Source: Nocardioides luteus
Lineage (GTDB): Bacteria; Actinomycetota; Actinomycetes; Propionibacteriales; Nocardioidaceae
Reading direction: 5' to 3'
DNA length: 64,000 nt
NCBI RefSeq assembly: GCF_000960475.2
Contig: NZ_JZDQ02000013.1
Location: 1-64,000, forward strand
Part shown: positions 33,694 through 42,387 of the stretch, one piece after another
Layout: each line of letters begins with the position of its first letter
How positions within the stretch are numbered: position 1 is the first letter of the stretch
The notes under the pieces: model-generated
The model's database searches: none
Told to the model about the DNA's origin: nothing
Seen by the model: only the letters and a program-made list of their open reading frames with translations
Position numbers and translations under genes: made by a program

Positions 33694-36123
33694 ATGGCAA
33701 CGACGACAGCCGAACGGACTCACGCCGGACCGCCCGGAGGCGCGTCCGACGACGGCTTCCACATGTCTCACCGCGAGATCATGGAGGCGCTCTCGGGCCT
33801 GCTGCTCGGCATGTTCGTGGCGATGATCTCCTCCACGATCGTCTCCAACGCCCTGCCCGAGATCATCGCCGACATCGGCGGCGGGCAGTCGGCCTACACC
33901 TGGGTGGTCACGGCCTCGCTGCTGACCATGACGGCCACGACCCCGCTGTGGGGCAAGATGGCCGACCTGTTCAGCAAGAAGGTGCTGATGCAGCTCGCGC
34001 TGGTCCTGTTCGTGGCGGCCTCGGCCGTCGCGGGTCTGGCCCAGAACCCGGGCCAGCTGATCGCCGCGCGCGCGGTCCAGGGCATCGGCATGGGCGGTCT
34101 GACCGCCCTGGCCCAGGTCATCATGGCGGCGATGATCGCGCCGCGTGAGCGTGGCCGCTACTCGGGCTACCTCGGCGCCGTCTTCGCGGTCGCCACCGTC
34201 GGCGGCCCGCTGCTCGGCGGGGTCATCACCGACGCCGACTCCCTCGGCTGGCGCTGGTGCTTCTACGTCGGCATCCCGTTCGCGGTGATCGCGTTCATCG
34301 TCCTGCAGAAGACCCTCCACCTGCCCGTCATCAAGCGCGAGGGCGTCAAGGTCGACTGGGCCGGCGCGTTCTTCGTGGCGGCCGGCGTCTCGCTGCTGCT
34401 GATCTGGGTGACCTTCGCCGGCGACAAGTACGACTGGGCCTCCTGGGAGACCGCGGCCATGGTCGGAGGCGCCGTGCTGCTCCTGCTGATCTTCGTCCTG
34501 GTCGAGTCTCGGGCCAAGGAGCCGATCATCCCGCTGCGGCTCTTCGCCAACCGCACGATCACGCTCTCCTCGCTCGCCTCGCTCTTCGTCGGCGTGGCGA
34601 TGTTCTCCGGCACGATCTTCTTCAGCCAGTACTTCCAGCTCGCCCGCGACAAGTCGCCGACGATGGCCGGCGTGATGACGATCCCGATGATCGCCGGACT
34701 GTTCCTCTCCTCGACCGTCTCCGGCCAGGTCATCACCCGCACCGGCAAGTGGAAGGCCTGGCTGGTCGTCGGCGCCCTCCTCATCGTCGGTGGGCTCGGC
34801 CTGCTCGGCACGATCCGCTACGACACCGAGTACTGGCACGTCGCGATCTTCATGGCGGTCCTCGGCCTCGGCGTCGGCATGACGATGCAGAACCTGGTCC
34901 TCTCCACGCAGAACCAGGTCGCGCCCGCCGATCTCGGTGCGGCCAGCTCCACGGTCACCTTCTTCCGCAGCCTCGGCGGCGCGATGGGCGTCTCCGCGCT
35001 CGGCGCGCTGATGGCCCACCGGGTCACCGACTACGTCAAGGACGGTCTCGAGGACCTCGGCCCGAAGTACGCCGCCCTTGCTCAGGGCACCTCGGGCGAG
35101 ATCCCCGACATGGACAAGGTGCCCGAGCCGCTGCGGTCGGTGCTGGAGAGCGCCTACGGCCACGGCATCGCCGACATCTTCCTGATCGCCGCCGGTGCCG
35201 CCGTCCTCGCGCTGCTGTTCGTGGTGTTCATCAAGGAGGTTCCGCTGAAGACCAGGGGCGGGCTCGCCCAGGCTGCCGAGGAGGCAGCCGCGATCGACGG
35301 GCCGGCCGCGGTCGCCGAGGGCGTCGCCGGAGTGGCGGAGCAGCACCCTGCCCCCGCCTCCCCCGGCACCCCGCTGCACGGGTTCGTCCGCGGCTCCGGG
35401 AACGTCCCGGTCCCGCACGCCGCGGTCACGCTGATCTCGCTGTCCGGGCGCCAGCTCGGCCGCTCGGTCGCCCACGCCGACGGCTCCTACTCGGTGGACG
35501 CGCCCGGCTCGGGGACCTACGTCCTGATCGCGTCGGCCGACGGCTTCCAGCCGCAGGCCTCCACGGTGGTCGTGGGCGGTGAGCCGGTGGCGTACGATCT
35601 CCTGCTCAGCGGCACCACGGGCCTCAAGGGCATCGTGCGCGGCGGCGAGGACGGCGCGCCGATCAAGGACGCGATGGTGATCGTGACCGACGTACGCGGC
35701 GACCTGCTCTCCACCGGCACGACCGTCGCGGACGGTACGTTCTTCATCGACGAGCTGGTCCCGGGACCGGCCACGGTCGCGGTCAACGCCGCGGGCTTCC
35801 GCCCGCACGCCGTGCCGATCGAGATCGGCGCCACCGGCGTGACCCGGATCGAGGTCGACATGGTCACCGGCGCCCGCCTGACCGGCGTCGTCAAGGCGGC
35901 CTTCGGGCCCCTCGCCGACGCCCGGGTGACGCTGGTCGACGCGGCCGGCAACGTGGCCGGCACCGCGACGACGGGTGCGGACGGGGCGTACGCCTTCGCC
36001 GATCTCGACGGCGGCGACTACACCGTCCTGGCGACCAGCTACCCGCCCGCGGCCAGCACCGTGAGCCTCACCGGCCACGGCGTGGACGGCCACGAGATCG
36101 TCCTCTCCCACCCCGAGGACTGA
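33694..36123 (+). CDS. EmrB/QacA (DHA2) MFS exporter with three C-terminal carboxypeptidase-regulatory-like domains
   Basis: 809 aa, about 300 longer than usual. Residues ~30-525 are a 14-helix DHA2 drug:H+ antiporter (VVTASLLTMTATTPLWGKMA; ARAVQGIGMGGLTALAQVIM). Residues ~559-640, 643-722 and 727-806 are three repeats of a beta-sandwich like the CarboxypepD_reg/SpaA fold (patterns GFVRGSGNVPVPHAAVTL, GIVRGGEDGAPIKDAMVIV, GVVKAAFGPLADARVTLVD). With an even number of helices this tail should be cytoplasmic, unusual for a domain normally found outside. The next gene carries a similar domain. Start follows GAAGGGAAG. Confidence 0.88.
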   Translation: MATTTAERTHAGPPGGASDDGFHMSHREIMEALSGLLLGMFVAMISSTIVSNALPEIIADIGGGQSAYTWVVTASLLTMTATTPLWGKMADLFSKKVLMQLALVLFVAASAVAGLAQNPGQLIAARAVQGIGMGGLTALAQVIMAAMIAPRERGRYSGYLGAVFAVATVGGPLLGGVITDADSLGWRWCFYVGIPFAVIAFIVLQKTLHLPVIKREGVKVDWAGAFFVAAGVSLLLIWVTFAGDKYDWASWETAAMVGGAVLLLLIFVLVESRAKEPIIPLRLFANRTITLSSLASLFVGVAMFSGTIFFSQYFQLARDKSPTMAGVMTIPMIAGLFLSSTVSGQVITRTGKWKAWLVVGALLIVGGLGLLGTIRYDTEYWHVAIFMAVLGLGVGMTMQNLVLSTQNQVAPADLGAASSTVTFFRSLGGAMGVSALGALMAHRVTDYVKDGLEDLGPKYAALAQGTSGEIPDMDKVPEPLRSVLESAYGHGIADIFLIAAGAAVLALLFVVFIKEVPLKTRGGLAQAAEEAAAIDGPAAVAEGVAGVAEQHPAPASPGTPLHGFVRGSGNVPVPHAAVTLISLSGRQLGRSVAHADGSYSVDAPGSGTYVLIASADGFQPQASTVVVGGEPVAYDLLLSGTTGLKGIVRGGEDGAPIKDAMVIVTDVRGDLLSTGTTVADGTFFIDELVPGPATVAVNAAGFRPHAVPIEIGATGVTRIEVDMVTGARLTGVVKAAFGPLADARVTLVDAAGNVAGTATTGADGAYAFADLDGGDYTVLATSYPPAASTVSLTGHGVDGHEIVLSHPED

Positions 36124-36129
36124 TCCGCG

Positions 36130-36948
36130 ATGGCACTGACCGCACAGATCCGCACCCGCGACGGCTGGGCCGTCGCGCACGCGGTCGTCACCCTCACCGA
36201 CACGGCCGGCGGTCAGGTGCTGCGCGCCGAGGCCGACGAGGACGGTGTCGTCACCGACGACACCGTCCTCGCCCCCGGGCCGTACGTCGCGATCATCACC
36301 GCGATCGGGTGGTCCCCCACCGCGGCGACGGCGATCGTGACCGGCTCCGGGCGCGCTTCGCTGGGGACCGTCACGCTGACCCGTCAGGGCGACACGTCAC
36401 TCCCGGCGCCCGGTCCGTGGACCATCGATCCGGCGCACTCCACCGTCGGCGCGGTCGCGCAGCACCTGGGTATCTCCAGCGTGCGCGGCCGGTTCACCGA
36501 CTTTGCCGGTGTCGTCGAGATCGCTCCCGACCACCTGGAGAAGTCGCGCGTCGAAGCCGTCATCCGTGCCGAGTCGATCGACACCGGCAACCGGATGCGC
36601 GACGACCACCTGCGCAGCGGCGACTTCCTCGACGTCGAGGCGTACCCCGAGATCGTCTACCGCTCCACCGGGCTCACCCCCGCCGGAGCCGACCGCTGGA
36701 CCGTCCACGGGGAGCTCTCCATGCACGGCCAGACCCGCTCCGTCGATCTCGACGTCGCCTATCTCGGCACCGGCCCGGACGCCTGGGGCGGCACCCGTGC
36801 CGCCTTCCGCGCCACCGCCCAGCTGCGCCGCGACGACTTCGCGATGAACTACAACCAGGCCGTCGCCGCCGGCATCGCCGCCATCGGCACGACCCTCAAG
36901 GTCGAGCTGGACATCCAGGCCGTCCAGGGCGACTCGCTCCCAGCCTGA
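36130..36948 (+). CDS. YceI-family protein with N-terminal carboxypeptidase-regulatory-like domain
   Basis: 272 aa. Residues 1-90 are a beta-sandwich like the repeats at the end of the preceding MFS protein (RDGWAVAHAVVTLTDTAGGQ; GPYVAIITAIGWSPTAATAI). Residues ~97-268 are a YceI lipocalin-like barrel (WTIDPAHSTVGAVAQHLGIS; RSGDFLDVEAYPEIVYRS; GELSMHGQTRSVDLDV), which binds isoprenoid or other hydrophobic ligands. There is no signal peptide. It lies 6 bp after the MFS gene and is presumably co-expressed; ligand hand-over to the pump is inference. A 21-bp repeat array begins right after its stop. Confidence 0.87.
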   Translation: MALTAQIRTRDGWAVAHAVVTLTDTAGGQVLRAEADEDGVVTDDTVLAPGPYVAIITAIGWSPTAATAIVTGSGRASLGTVTLTRQGDTSLPAPGPWTIDPAHSTVGAVAQHLGISSVRGRFTDFAGVVEIAPDHLEKSRVEAVIRAESIDTGNRMRDDHLRSGDFLDVEAYPEIVYRSTGLTPAGADRWTVHGELSMHGQTRSVDLDVAYLGTGPDAWGGTRAAFRATAQLRRDDFAMNYNQAVAAGIAAIGTTLKVELDIQAVQGDSLPA

Positions 36949-37104
36949 GCCGAAGCGTCAGCCCCGTCGGCCGAGGCGTCAGCCCCGTCGGCCGAGGCGT
37001 CAGCCCGGTCGGCCGAGATGGCAGCACTCTGCCGTCTCGGCCGACGTACGTGACGTCTCGGCCGACGTACCTGACGCCTCGGCCGACGTACGTGACGCCT
37101 CGGC
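36949..37104. repeat. Convergent array of 21-bp repeats forming a long inverted repeat
   Basis: Three units GCCGAGGCGTCAGCCCCGTCG or variants (36949-37011) face three units of opposite orientation, GCCTCGGCCGACGTACGTGAC or variants (37034-37096, partial to 37104). The centre (about 37014-37037) is itself a hairpin: GAGA-T-GGCAG-CACT-CTGCC-G-TCTC. The array starts directly after the YceI stop codon and ends 42 bp before the LysR gene, so it could act as a terminator-like structure. Same family as at 1-240 and 62523-62889. Confidence 0.93.
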
Positions 37105-37146
37105 AGGGTTGTCACGGGCGGACTGAGACTCTGCGAGTATGAGTGC

Positions 37147-38043
37147 ATGGAGCTGCGCCATCTTCGCTACTTCGTCGCGGTCGCCGAGGAGCGCCACTTC
37201 GGGCGGGCGGCGCAGCGGCTCCACATGGCGCAGCCGCCGCTGTCGCAGCAGATCCGCCAGCTCGAGGCCGAGCTGGGGCTCACCCTGCTCACCAGGACAA
37301 CGAGACGGGTCGACCTGACGCCGGCCGGTGCTGCGTACCTGGAACGGGCGCGGGAGATCCTCGGTGCCGTGGACGCCGCCGCCCACGAGGCCGCGAGCAT
37401 CGCCTCGGGGCGGCGGGGGCGACTGCTGATCGGGTGCGTCGGGTCGGCCACCTACTCCCTGCTCCCCGAGCTCGCCCGCACCCTGCGGGCCGAGCTGCCG
37501 GAGGTGGAGTTCGGGTTCCGGGGCGAGATGCTCTCGCCGGACCAGGCGGCGGCGCTCGCCGACGGCACCCTCGACCTCGGCCTGCTCCGCCCCCTCCCCG
37601 CGGGCAGCTCCGAGGGCCCCGCCCTCGCGATCACCCACCTGCGCCAGGAGGACCTGCTGGTGGCGATGCCGAAGGATCACCGGTTCGCCGCCCGCCGTCG
37701 GGTACGTGTCGCCGACCTCGACGGCGAGGGCCTCGTCATCCACGCCGGCAGCGGCCGCTCGGCGATGAACGCGATGATCCAGCACCTCTTCGACGAGGCC
37801 GGGATCAGCACCCACATCGCCCACGAGGTCGCCGAGACCTCCACCCTGGTCACCTTCGTGGCCGCCGGCCTCGGGGTCGCCATCGTCCCCGAGCCGACCG
37901 CCGCCCTGGCCGTACCCAACGTCGTCTACGTCCCCCTGACCGGCACCCCCGGCGTCGAGCTCGTCGCCGCCACCCGGGCTGGCGACGAGAGCCCGCTGCT
38001 CACCCGCGCACTCGCCATCCTGGCCGGCCTCAGCGCCAACTAG
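37147..38043 (+). CDS. LysR-family regulator
   Basis: 298 aa. N-terminal HTH (ELRHLRYFVAVAEERHFGRA; QRLHMAQPPLSQQIRQLEAE) of the BenM/CatM/CbnR-like branch, whose members sense aromatic or muconate effectors. The effector domain follows from about 90. It is not divergent from any gene: the upstream neighbour is the repeat array and the downstream gene is convergent. Its target is unclear. Confidence 0.85.
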   Translation: MELRHLRYFVAVAEERHFGRAAQRLHMAQPPLSQQIRQLEAELGLTLLTRTTRRVDLTPAGAAYLERAREILGAVDAAAHEAASIASGRRGRLLIGCVGSATYSLLPELARTLRAELPEVEFGFRGEMLSPDQAAALADGTLDLGLLRPLPAGSSEGPALAITHLRQEDLLVAMPKDHRFAARRRVRVADLDGEGLVIHAGSGRSAMNAMIQHLFDEAGISTHIAHEVAETSTLVTFVAAGLGVAIVPEPTAALAVPNVVYVPLTGTPGVELVAATRAGDESPLLTRALAILAGLSAN

Positions 38044-38053
38044 CCGAGTCGGG

Positions 38054-38998
38054 TCAGCGGCAGCGCAGCGTCTGCGACGGGGCGACGCCGTAGGCCTGCC
38101 GGTAGGCGGCGGCGAAGCGGCCGAGGTGGGTGAAGCCCCACCGGTAGGCGACCTCGGCGACCGTGTCGCCACGACTGGCGATGAGGTCGGCGTGGACGCG
38201 TTCGAGGCGGATCTCCTGCAGCCGCTGGGTGGGCGTGCGGCCGAGGTAGCGCTGGAAGCCCTGCTGGAGCCGGCGGATGCCGACGTCGGCCTCGCGGGCC
38301 AGGTCGGAGACGGTCCACTCCCTGGCCGGGTCGGCCTCCATGGCCTCCACGACGCGGGAGACGATGCGGGGCTGGACGGAGCCGACGGCGGGCTCCTCGG
38401 GAAAGCAGGCGGCGACGAAGGCCGCGGTCAACGTCCCCGCCAACCGGCGACGGACCCGCTCGTCACCCACCAGGGCCGGGTTGCGCATCGCCTCGGTTCC
38501 GAGCGAGCCGAGCAGGCCGATCCAGGCGCGGGCGCCGTCGGCGCGCAGGTCGAGCTGGGCGGGCAGCCGGTCGGTGTGCAGGCCGACCAGGGCCGCCACC
38601 TCGTCGACGAGGTAGTCGCGCTCGACCCGCATCCCGACGATCGAGCAGTCGGCCGACCACCGCGTCATCTTGGTCGGCCGGTCGGGAGGACAGACGGTCG
38701 CCTGACCGTCGAGCGAGAGCACATGGGCGCCACCGACGTTGGCCTCGAGCACCCCGCTGCGCGGGACGTTGACCGCCCAGGCACCCGGGTGGTCCGACTC
38801 CACCGACACCTCCGCGCCCCAGCCGATCCGGGTCAGCCGCACCGGCCCGAGGTCGACCGCACGCAGCTCGGCAGGGCGGGCCGGCCGGCCGCGCATGGTC
38901 AGGGCATGCGGGAAGTAGGCCCGGGAGACCTCGTCGGAGAAGGTCTCCATGTCGCCGGACGACCCGGACGACGCGGTGAGAGTGCCGGTCACGCTCAT
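38054..38998 (-). CDS. AraC-family regulator, likely of the divergent hpaC-hpaB genes
   Basis: 314 aa. An N-terminal effector domain (AraC_binding_2-like, about 35-195) and a C-terminal double HTH (SDLAREADVGIRRLQQGFQR, about 233-252; VAEVAYRWGFTHLGRFAAAY, about 280-299) of the AraC/XylS family. It is divergent from the flavin reductase/monooxygenase pair starting at 39190, so it probably activates them. An inverted repeat GTCAC-N7-GTGAC (39001-39017) covers its own ribosome site and may give autoregulation. Confidence 0.87.
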   Translation of the reverse strand: MSVTGTLTASSGSSGDMETFSDEVSRAYFPHALTMRGRPARPAELRAVDLGPVRLTRIGWGAEVSVESDHPGAWAVNVPRSGVLEANVGGAHVLSLDGQATVCPPDRPTKMTRWSADCSIVGMRVERDYLVDEVAALVGLHTDRLPAQLDLRADGARAWIGLLGSLGTEAMRNPALVGDERVRRRLAGTLTAAFVAACFPEEPAVGSVQPRIVSRVVEAMEADPAREWTVSDLAREADVGIRRLQQGFQRYLGRTPTQRLQEIRLERVHADLIASRGDTVAEVAYRWGFTHLGRFAAAYRQAYGVAPSQTLRCR

Positions 38999-39189
38999 CT
39001 GTCACCCCCTTAGTGACGTCCTTCACATTAACAGCGCATCGAGCTTCCGCCGAGAGCGTCCGGAAACCCGGTGCGCAATCCGGACAACCCCTTCGCCCAG
39101 CGGATCGCCGCCCTCGCGATCCGGATCTAGCGTCGTCCTCCAACGTGACCGCCGCCACACATCCTGCGGCCCGACGAAGGAGGAGCTCC

Positions 39190-39765
39190 ATGGACCCACG
39201 CACCCTGCGGTCGACCTTCGGCCGCTTCGCGACCGGCGTCACCGTGATCACCTGCCACACCCCCGACGGCGCCCACCACGGGGCCACCGTCACGGCCTTC
39301 ACCCCGATCTCGCTCGACCCGCCGCTGGTGCAGGTCGCCATGACGCGTACGTCCAAGGCGGCCGCCTACCTCGAGGGCGCCGCGTTCGCGGTCAACGTCC
39401 TCGCCGCCGACCAGAGCGACATCGCCATGCACTTCGCCGGCCGCCCCTGCAGCGACCCGCTCCCCTGGCGCGAGGGCGCGACGGCGCCCCGGCTCGGCGG
39501 GACGGCCGCGACCCTGGTGTGCCGCCCGTGGCGTACCGACGACGGCGGGGACCATCTGCTCTTCCTCGGAGAGGTCGTCGAGGTGATCACCACCGACCGC
39601 AAGCCGCTGCTCTTCCACGACAGCGCCTTCCACCACATCGGCAACCCCTCGTCCGAGGTCGTCTGGCTCGGCTGCCAGGACGACCCGAGCACCGGGTGGT
39701 TCGACGCCACCACGTCCTTCACCGCCATCGAGACCCCCGCGATCCCGCGATCCACCCACTACTGA
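39190..39765 (+). CDS. hpaC: Flavin reductase of the two-component monooxygenase (HpaC-like)
   Basis: 191 aa from the ATG at 39190, preceded by GAAGGAGGA. The flavin_reduct split barrel is clear ([15 protein letters not shown], about 13-27; [18 protein letters not shown], about 34-51; [19 protein letters not shown]). It supplies reduced flavin to the monooxygenase 37 bp downstream. The C-terminus is extended by about 25 residues. Confidence 0.87.
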   Translation: MDPRTLRSTFGRFATGVTVITCHTPDGAHHGATVTAFTPISLDPPLVQVAMTRTSKAAAYLEGAAFAVNVLAADQSDIAMHFAGRPCSDPLPWREGATAPRLGGTAATLVCRPWRTDDGGDHLLFLGEVVEVITTDRKPLLFHDSAFHHIGNPSSEVVWLGCQDDPSTGWFDATTSFTAIETPAIPRSTHY

Positions 39766-39802
39766 CACCGGCCAGAACCAAGCCCAGACCAAGGAGAGAA
39801 CC

Positions 39803-41386
39803 ATGACCGACACCCTCGCCCCCGAGTCCCAGACCGACGGCCCGCCGACCATCAACCCGGCCGCCGACTCGCCCGCCAACAAGCAGACCAACTTCGCCTC
39901 GCGGCCGATGACCGGCGACGAGTACATCGAGAGCCTGCGCGACGGCCGCGAGATCTACCTGCACGGCGAGCGGGTCGAGGACGTCACCACGCACCCGGCG
40001 TTCCGCAACCCGGTGCGGATGACCGCGCGCCTCTACGACGCCCTGCACACCGGCCCGCACGTCGACGAGCTCACCGTGCCGACCGACACCGGCAACGGCG
40101 GCGTCACGATGCCCTTCTTCAAGACCCCGACCTCCTCGGCCGACCTGCTCAAGGAGCGTGACGCGATCGCGCGCTGGGCCCGGATGACGTACGGCTGGAT
40201 GGGCCGCTCCCCCGACTACAAGGCCAGCTTCCTCGGCACGCTGCACGCCAACAAGGAGCTGTACGCCCCGTTCCAGGCCAACGCCGAGCGCTGGTATCGC
40301 GAGTCCCAGGAGAAGGTCCTCTACTGGAACCACGCGATCATCAACCCGCCGGTCGACCGCCAGCTGCCCCCGGACGAGGTCGGCGACGTCTACATGAAGG
40401 TCGAGAAGGAGACCGACGCCGGCCTGATCGTCTCCGGCGCGAAGGTCGTGGCGACCGGCAGCGCGATCACCAACTACAACTTCATCGCCCACTACGGCCT
40501 GCCGATCCGCAAGAAGCAGTTCGCGCTGATCTGCACCGTCCCGATGGACGCCCCCGGCATCAAGCTGATCTGCCGCTCGTCCTACACCGAGCAGGCCGCC
40601 CAGAACGGCGAGCCGTTCGACTACCCGCTGTCGAGCCGGATGGACGAGAACGACACCATCTTCATCTTCGACAAGGTGCTCGTGCCCTGGGAGAACGTCT
40701 TCATGTACGGCGACGTCGACCGGATCAACGCCTTCTTCCCGCAGTCCGGCTTCCTGCCCCGGTTCACCTTCCAGGGGTGCACCCGCCTGGCCGTCAAGCT
40801 CGACTTCATCGCCGGCCTGCTGATGAAGGCGCTCGACGCCACCGGCTCCGGCGGCTTCCGCGGCGTCCAGACGCGGGTCGGCGAGGTCATCGGCTGGCGC
40901 AACCTGTTCTGGTCGCTGACCGAGTCGATGGCGCGTGACCCCGAGCCGTGGATCGGCGACGCGGTGATCCCGAAGCTGGAGTACGGCCTGACGTACCGGA
41001 TGTTCATGATCCACGGCTACCCGCGGGTCAAGGAGATCATCGAGCAGGACGTCGCCTCCGGGCTGATCTACCTGCCCTCGGGCGCCGCGGACTTCAAGAG
41101 CCCGGAGGTGCGGCCGTACCTGGACAAGTACGTCCGTGGCTCCAACGGCATCACCGCCGTCGACCGGGTCAAGGTCATGAAGGCGCTGTGGGACTCGATC
41201 GGCTCCGAGTTCGGCGGCCGGCACGAGCTCTACGAGCGCAACTACTCCGGGAACCACGAGAACGTGAAGGCCGAGCTCCTCTTCGCCGCCCAGAACCGTG
41301 GCGGGGCGGACGCGATGAAGGGTCTCGCCGACGAGTTCCTGGCCGAGTACGACCTCGACGGCTGGACCGTGCCGGACCTGTTCTGA
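39803..41386 (+). CDS. hpaB: 4-hydroxyphenylacetate 3-monooxygenase-type oxygenase component (HpaB family)
   Basis: 527 aa, the HpaB/PvcC family size. FADH2-dependent hydroxylase adding an ortho hydroxyl to a phenol. Visible: the N-terminal family start [20 protein letters not shown] (about 35-54), the flavin/substrate segment [14 protein letters not shown] (about 175), and the C-terminal [20 protein letters not shown] (about 325) and [20 protein letters not shown] (about 443). The true phenol (4-hydroxyphenylacetate, tyrosol-like or other) is not fixed by the sequence, and no homoprotocatechuate genes adjoin. ATG at 39803 follows AAGGAGAG. A bidirectional terminator follows. Confidence 0.88.
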   Translation: MTDTLAPESQTDGPPTINPAADSPANKQTNFASRPMTGDEYIESLRDGREIYLHGERVEDVTTHPAFRNPVRMTARLYDALHTGPHVDELTVPTDTGNGGVTMPFFKTPTSSADLLKERDAIARWARMTYGWMGRSPDYKASFLGTLHANKELYAPFQANAERWYRESQEKVLYWNHAIINPPVDRQLPPDEVGDVYMKVEKETDAGLIVSGAKVVATGSAITNYNFIAHYGLPIRKKQFALICTVPMDAPGIKLICRSSYTEQAAQNGEPFDYPLSSRMDENDTIFIFDKVLVPWENVFMYGDVDRINAFFPQSGFLPRFTFQGCTRLAVKLDFIAGLLMKALDATGSGGFRGVQTRVGEVIGWRNLFWSLTESMARDPEPWIGDAVIPKLEYGLTYRMFMIHGYPRVKEIIEQDVASGLIYLPSGAADFKSPEVRPYLDKYVRGSNGITAVDRVKVMKALWDSIGSEFGGRHELYERNYSGNHENVKAELLFAAQNRGGADAMKGLADEFLAEYDLDGWTVPDLF

Positions 41387-41401
41387 CCCCACCGCTGCCC
41401 G

Positions 41402-41434
41402 GACGGCGCCCCTCTCTCTCCCGGGGGCGCCGTC
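41402..41434. terminator. Bidirectional terminator after hpaB
   Basis: Perfect 11-bp arms GACGGCGCCCC (41402-41412) and GGGGCGCCGTC (41424-41434) with an 11-base loop, placed between two convergent stop codons (41386 and 41435). Confidence 0.8.
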
Positions 41435-41770
41435 TCAGCGCAGCACGAGCCAGAGCCCGACCGCCGAGGGCAGCAGGCCGAGGAGGAGCCACGGCGTGAA
41501 CGGGCTGCGCCGGTGGATGAGGAACCCTCCGGCCAGGCCCAGCAGCCCGAAGCCTCCCGCGATGATGCACAGCCCGACGCGTGAGCTCTGGTAGACCGGG
41601 TCGATCGCCACCGCGCCGATCACCAGCCCGACCACCAGGTGAGCGACGGTGAAGACGACGAGGACGGACGCGACCCACTGCTTCACATGGGTCAGCGACT
41701 TGTCGTTGACGGGCCGGATCGGGTTGTCCGGGTCCATCAGGTGTCGCGGGCGTCGCGGTTGCTCGTTCAC
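41435..41770 (-). CDS. Small membrane protein of unknown function
   Basis: About 111 aa if the GTG at 41770 is used; an ATG at 41791 would overlap the putative operator of the divergent gene, and one at 41737 (MDPDNP) is also possible. Three hydrophobic segments follow a polar ~35-residue start: VKQWVASVLVVFTVAHLVVG, LCIIAGGFGLLGLAGGFLI and PWLLLGLLPSAVGLWLVLR. No family recognised. It shares its upstream region with the divergent OhrR-like gene. Confidence 0.6.
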   Translation of the reverse strand: MNEQPRRPRHLMDPDNPIRPVNDKSLTHVKQWVASVLVVFTVAHLVVGLVIGAVAIDPVYQSSRVGLCIIAGGFGLLGLAGGFLIHRRSPFTPWLLLGLLPSAVGLWLVLR

Positions 41771-41788
41771 ACCCCCATATTTACCAGG

Positions 41789-41799
41789 CAAACTGTTTG
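41789..41799. promoter_or_regulatory. Palindrome CAAACTGTTTG, candidate MarR/OhrR operator
   Basis: Perfect 5-bp arms around one base, 28 bp before the MarR/OhrR-like start and overlapping the start region of the divergent membrane protein gene. Suited to autorepression. Confidence 0.45.
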
Positions 41800-41827
41800 T
41801 GCACCAACTATTGGTACGCTAACTCAC

Positions 41828-42286
41828 ATGCCGACGAAGAAGGATCCGCTCTCGGGGATCGAGAACCCGCTGGCCCTCGATCAACAGGTCTGCTTCGGCC
41901 TGGCCGTCGCCGCCCGCAGCGTGATCGCCCTCTACCGGCCCCTGCTCGAGCCCATGGGACTCACCCACCCGCAGTATCTGGTCATGCTCGCCCTCTGGGA
42001 GGAGGAGCCGCTGCGCGTCTCGGAGCTGAGCCGGAAGGTCCAGCTCGACCCCGGCACCCTCTCCCCGCTCCTCAAGCGGCTCGAGGCCCAGGGCTACATC
42101 CGGCGCGAGCGCAACAAGCTCGACGAGCGCTCGCTCGCCGTCGTCCTGACCGAACGCGGCCGGGCGCTGCGCGACGACGCCGAGAAGATCCCGCCGGCGA
42201 TCGTCGAGCGCCTCGACATGAGCGTCGACGAGCTCATGGAGCTCCACCGTCGGCTCCTGGAGGTCATCGCCGCGGCGACCCGGTGA
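41828..42286 (+). CDS. OhrR-like MarR-family peroxide-sensing repressor
   Basis: 152 aa. The OhrR hallmarks are present: LDQQVCFGLAVAARSVIALY (about 17-36) with the reactive Cys at position 22, then GLTHPQYLVMLALWEE (about 44-59), HTH RVSELSRKVQLDPGTLSPLL and wing NKLDERSLAVVL. In OhrR, oxidation of this Cys by organic hydroperoxides releases the protein from the ohr promoter. The only ohr gene in the window is at 26456, inside another operon. It may control the flanking membrane protein or itself. Confidence 0.85.
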   Translation: MPTKKDPLSGIENPLALDQQVCFGLAVAARSVIALYRPLLEPMGLTHPQYLVMLALWEEEPLRVSELSRKVQLDPGTLSPLLKRLEAQGYIRRERNKLDERSLAVVLTERGRALRDDAEKIPPAIVERLDMSVDELMELHRRLLEVIAAATR

Positions 42287-42387
42287 ACCCGGTCCGCGCC
42301 CGCGCGGGTGCCCCGAATAGGGGATTCACATCACCGCTCACGGGGCGCATCGTGAAGGAGAGGTCTTCCTGCGATCGGAGCTCAACC

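Noticed and set aside
39001..39017. Inverted repeat GTCAC-N7-GTGAC as an independent operator feature
   Set aside because: Short arms overlapping the ribosome site of the AraC gene; mentioned with that gene but not strong enough for its own entry.
39719..41392. 557-aa open frame antisense to hpaB
   Set aside because: Codon-shadow of hpaB; no recognisable domain and it contradicts the conserved HpaB motifs.
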